NCBI GenBank assembly: GCA_021432635.1
Contig: MU270160.1
Location: forward strand, 1-34,037
Reading direction: 5' to 3'
Origin: Thozetella sp. PMI_491
Lineage: Eukaryota > Ascomycota > Sordariomycetes > Chaetosphaeriales > Chaetosphaeriaceae
Length of the DNA: 34,037 nucleotides
Shown here: piece by piece, positions 30,376 to 34,037 of the stretch
Layout of the letters: the number at the start of each line of letters is the position of its first letter
How positions within the stretch are numbered: position 1 is the stretch's first letter
Translations under genes and position numbers: made by a program
The notes under the pieces: model-generated
Seen by the model: the letters and a program-made list of their open reading frames with translations, nothing else
What the model was told of the DNA's origin: nothing
Databases searched by the model: none

Positions 30376-33300
30376 CGCGAGATCCAGCTTGATTCAGCGA
30401 AGGTGCGCTAGTGCTCCCTGCTCAGCTGCGTTGGTTTTGTCTGCTTCGAGATCGGTGCGGCGCCAGGCTCGTCGACGCTGGACTGCTCACTATCGCTTGG
30501 GGACGGGGGGGTAACCGGGAGCTCCCAAGGGGGTGATGGATGGTGTGGGTTGGTCAGGTTGGTGAAAAAGGTGTAGGATTGAAGGAATGATCGAATATGA
30601 TATGGAAACTGCGTAATGAGTGTCGTCCCAGTCCAGCAACGGGAGTGGGAGGTGTTGGTTTCGGTTGAGCGGTGCTGTTCCGCGTCTAAAGTCGATGTCA
30701 AGCCGAAAGAAGGTAAAAGGAACCCGAAAAGGAGTGACGGGTGCCGAGCGAATGGGTTGAAGACTTATTTCAAGGGAGTGACTATGGTAAGAAAAGGTGA
30801 AAAGAGAAGCGGGGGAGGCGAAGAGGAAAAGGATAGTCGAAGAACGACTCGCCGGGGATGATCACGGTGGACAAGAGAAGGACGAGGAGGAAAGAAGGGA
30901 AGGGTTGGGATCCCGGGCCATTCAAGAGGGAAAAGCAAGACGTGTGGGACAGGCTGGGCTCGCTGGAGGGCGGCTCGAGCATGGCTCCCACACTGGGTGG
31001 GTCTAGTGTCTGGTCCCACCTTGGCTTCTTGGGTTGGCAGAAGTCAGGCGTGTAGCGGGCGAGGAGACGGTTCCTTGCAGGGCTCACAGTGTCCACACAG
31101 TGCCCCAGGATGCACACGGCAGGCGCGTGGGAGTCTTGCCTACCTTGCCTGTGCGAACTGATTGGTGTTTGTCGACAGCTCGAAAGCCTTTCTACCCTCC
31201 TTGCCCGACCAGTCTAGAAGACGCGCTTGGGCTGACCACGTCCAATCGCCGTTCGCCATCCACTGGCTCTGCGCAATTCTGGCGTTCTTCAACCCTCTCT
31301 GCTTCTACATACAGCGACCGATCCAGTCGAGGTGGGCGGGCGAGTGAGTCGAGTCGCGGTGAGGGTCTAAGAAAGCGGTTGCATGTCCTACTGTGGAACG
31401 GAACAGGGGGGTAAAAGGGGCGGGCAAGCAGTGGGGCGATGACTGAGAAGAAGAGGGGAGGGGAGGGGGGGGGCCTCGAAGCAGAAACCCGAGCAGGACC
31501 GACCGACCAGCAGTCGCGACAAGTGCTTGCCTGCACGCTGCAGGCCACTTGATACAATAGAGGTACCTCCAACGACCAGGGTCTAAGCTCCGATTCATCA
31601 TGCGGAATCAGTGGAAACTGCCCCAGAGCGGGTACGAGGCAGTGCCATCTGAAGTCAGATGTCAGAGAGCGGCCCAGCTTCTCCATGTTCCTGAAAGGTA
31701 TCCCCTGTCCCCGGTCTGGAACTCACTCGCTCTGGCGTCCGCCTTCCTACGAATCCACTATGCAAAGCGGACCCCCGTCCTCGCCCGTCGCCGCCACGGG
31801 CTCGACCAGTAGCCCTGTCGCTCACGCCAGCTGCGGACGCCTGAATAGGGGTTTCCAGGCAAGCCAGGCACAGCGATCGGCGCATTACAGGGCGCTGGTC
31901 TCTCTTGCCCGCTCTGTCCCCGGCCCCCGACAGAAGTACTAGAAACCCGGCCCCAAAGGTTTGGAAACTTCCACCAAACGTTGGGGATGGGCCGGGGAGG
32001 ACGAGAAACATCACACACCCTCTCCGCCGGCCTGTCGCTGCTCTTTGCTCCCCAGGGCTTCGCCTACTCGCCGCGAGCAAGAAACTCAAAACATCGCCCA
32101 TGTTTCCACCCCATTCATTCGTGGACCTACCCAAGTTTCGGCCCCCGAGCTTTCTCAAGCAGGACTGCTCAAAGTCCTCCCCCCCCCCCCCCCCCCCTTT
32201 TTTTTTCCCCCTCTCAGGCTCTAACCTGCCCACCCGTCGATGCTGTGCGACGGCAACGCGAGAGGCTTCCTGCTCGCCTCTCGCGAGGCACGAGCGATCA
32301 CACTACCGTCAGGCGCTATCGTGATACGAGATCGGGGCTTGGCAGGCTGAGCCATCATAGTCTCCTGTTTGGCCTCAAAAAAAGCTCTTCTGTCTTCTAG
32401 CGCCCATCAGGCGTCTGCTCGCGGCCTCGTAGGCTGAACGGTCAGACCTTCGGTTCCAATGCCGACTTGGCTGGACGTACCGGCGAACGTGCCGGTCAAG
32501 GAGACCGGAAGCCATCCAGTATGTCGCACGACTCGTCAACGTACAGGGACTAGTCCGCTAGCCAGGCACTACTGAGCAGATCGTAAGTCGGGCCAGCCAT
32601 GGCCGAGCGTAGTGCGGCTTATCAGGTCCACCGGTAGTCTTCTGCTGCCCTCCCCTTGCCCCGGTCCACGAAAGGACAGCCTCAAAGAAGAAGAAAAAAA
32701 GTTGGTGTTCACTCCAATGCCCCCACGACGTGCCAGAGCCAATCGCGGTCCCTAGTGTCCCGCCATTCCAGAATAGGCGGCCGACACTGAAAAGGGGGGA
32801 TCTGTGCCAAGCGTTATTTTTTTTTTGCCTGCCTTGCTAGGAGCCTGCACAGTGCGACTGCCCCTCGTCCGCCCCCTTTTCTTCACAGCGGGCTACCCCT
32901 TCGGCCGGAGCCTCAGAACACGCTGCTCGCCCCAACCGCCGCCTGCTGACAGCCCTTAGGACGTGCCAAATGCTACATACCCCAGACTACAGGTCTGCTC
33001 ACTCGCAGGATTTCGCAAGTGCGGATGCGATACGAGGCATCCGTTTCCTCCCGGCGTCGAAAAAGCCCATGCCTTTGGGAGGAAGGGGATTTGTAGGCTG
33101 GCCGTGGCCCGCGTGGGCTCGCACACCATCCCTGCCGTGAGACAGGGACATGGGACCAGAGAAGCCACGCCCAGAACGCTCTCAGGGCCAATCGTTCCGG
33201 TCGAGAGCCTGGGTACCACACCACCGGAAAACGAGCAAAACGGCAGTTGACGCCTGGAGGTCCGCTCCAAGGCCGATGCAACTTGTCCCGCAAGTGATCC

Positions 33301-34037
33301 TCCTCGGCGAACGGGGCACGAACGAGGCAGGCGGCGAAAGCCAGTCAGGTTGGCCGAGACCACCCTACCGCCCAGATACCTCGTCCTCGGTGCCCTTGGG
33401 CGGCTCAAAGGCCTCGAGGCTTGCAGAGCATCGCCACCCTCGCTGTGGCACACGGCGTTTCTTGTTCCTGCAGAAGCGCCATGCCTCCCCTCACCAGCTC
33501 ACGCACTGTGTGAGCAGCCTGCCGTGTTCCTGCATTAGTTGGCCCTCTTTCCTTGTTCCCCTTGCCTCTCGGAGCTCAGCCAGCGCGCCGTCACGGGCAC
33601 CCAACGAACTGACTAGTCGGGTTCGGACAACTCGGTCCAGCAAACGGACCAGTGAGCGGCGCATTGGATCGGTGGGCCGCTTGCCAGTAGTCCCATGTCT
33701 GTACTGTGGTAGTGCATAGAATAGGCTAGTAGTGCTTTTAGGAGTCAGCCTGCTGTAGTCGCGGCCACCAGGAACCGTCCGGCCTGCAGACAGACAGGAC
33801 TATGGGGTTTGCATCTGCCTGTCCCCCCCTTAGACTGGCTAGGGCAGCCGTCGGTGGGCGCTTTCCATTTTTGACCACTGCACTATTAGGTAGTGCTAAG
33901 TAGTAGTATCATGCGTCAGGACACCGACAGCTCACCGCCCTCTGCAGCATTGGGGGCTGGATTGATGCGAGCGGGATGCCCCCATGTTGGATCCTGAAAG
34001 TCAGTCAACACGCTACGCCATTCTTGCTCCCTCACAC
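30376..34037. other. Gene-free region upstream of the homeobox gene, to the window edge
   Basis: More than 3.6 kb lie upstream of the homeobox start with no recognisable gene. Frames of up to 192 codons are low-complexity (Gly/Arg or Pro/Ser-rich), start with non-ATG codons or have no family similarity. Contents include purine-rich leader-like DNA at 30780-30900, a C19-T9 tract at 32179-32206, and Cys/Arg-biased but unrecognisable frames near 33000-33700. It probably holds a long leader and promoter; a second gene beyond the right edge cannot be excluded. Confidence 0.5.
32179..32206. repeat. C19-T9 pyrimidine tract
   Basis: Nineteen C followed by nine T are read on the plus strand, in a wider pyrimidine-rich segment. 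On the strand of the homeobox gene it is A9-G19. Exact length may be affected by sequencing error. Confidence 0.8.

Noticed and set aside
31655..32233. 192-codon minus-strand frame upstream of the homeobox gene
   Set aside because: Its apparent N-terminus is a translation of the homopolymer tract (Lys/Gly run) and the rest shows no family similarity.

Overview
The window is nuclear DNA of a filamentous ascomycete (Pezizomycotina, most likely a Sordariomycete). The evidence is genes on both strands split by short introns (57-157 bp) with GTRAGT-like donors and CTAAC/CTGAC-like branch points, plus fungus-specific families: a Zn2Cys6/fungal-trans regulator, a HET-domain protein, a GT69 mannosyltransferase, a YAT amino-acid permease and a Dnf3-type flippase. 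I built the gene models by reading splice signals and checking that phase is kept across every junction. I could run no database search, so family names rest on motif recognition.

Left part (about 0.4-14.2 kb) is gene-dense and accessory in character. In order: a GT69-type glycosyltransferase (-); a six-exon Zn2Cys6 regulator (-), divergent from a hormone-sensitive-lipase-like alpha/beta hydrolase (+); a small secreted thaumatin-like protein (+) with a 12-nt microexon, convergent with an intronless HET-domain protein (-); and a four-exon amino-acid permease (-). The regulator/hydrolase pair shares a 581-bp divergent promoter with repeated CGG-N4-type motifs. The permease has a 1.8-kb upstream region rich in GATAAG sites.

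Middle part (16.0-24.9 kb), all on the minus strand: a class-I flavoprotein disulfide reductase related to MerA/dihydrolipoamide dehydrogenase, a three-exon beta-hydroxyacid (3-hydroxyisobutyrate-type) dehydrogenase, and one 1734-codon exon encoding a P4-ATPase lipid flippase of the Dnf3 class.

Right part (24.9-34.0 kb) holds a single recognisable gene, a three-exon homeobox regulator (-), between a 3.55-kb gene-free stretch and more than 3.6 kb of gene-free DNA running to the window edge. I found no tRNA, rRNA, transposon, CRISPR or telomeric repeat. No secondary-metabolite backbone enzyme is present, so the clustered accessory genes are not a classical biosynthetic cluster. The features most worth following up are gene-structure oddities (GC-AG intron, microexon, stop-free in-phase intron in the homeobox gene) and candidate regulatory motif clusters, rather than a clearly new multi-gene system.
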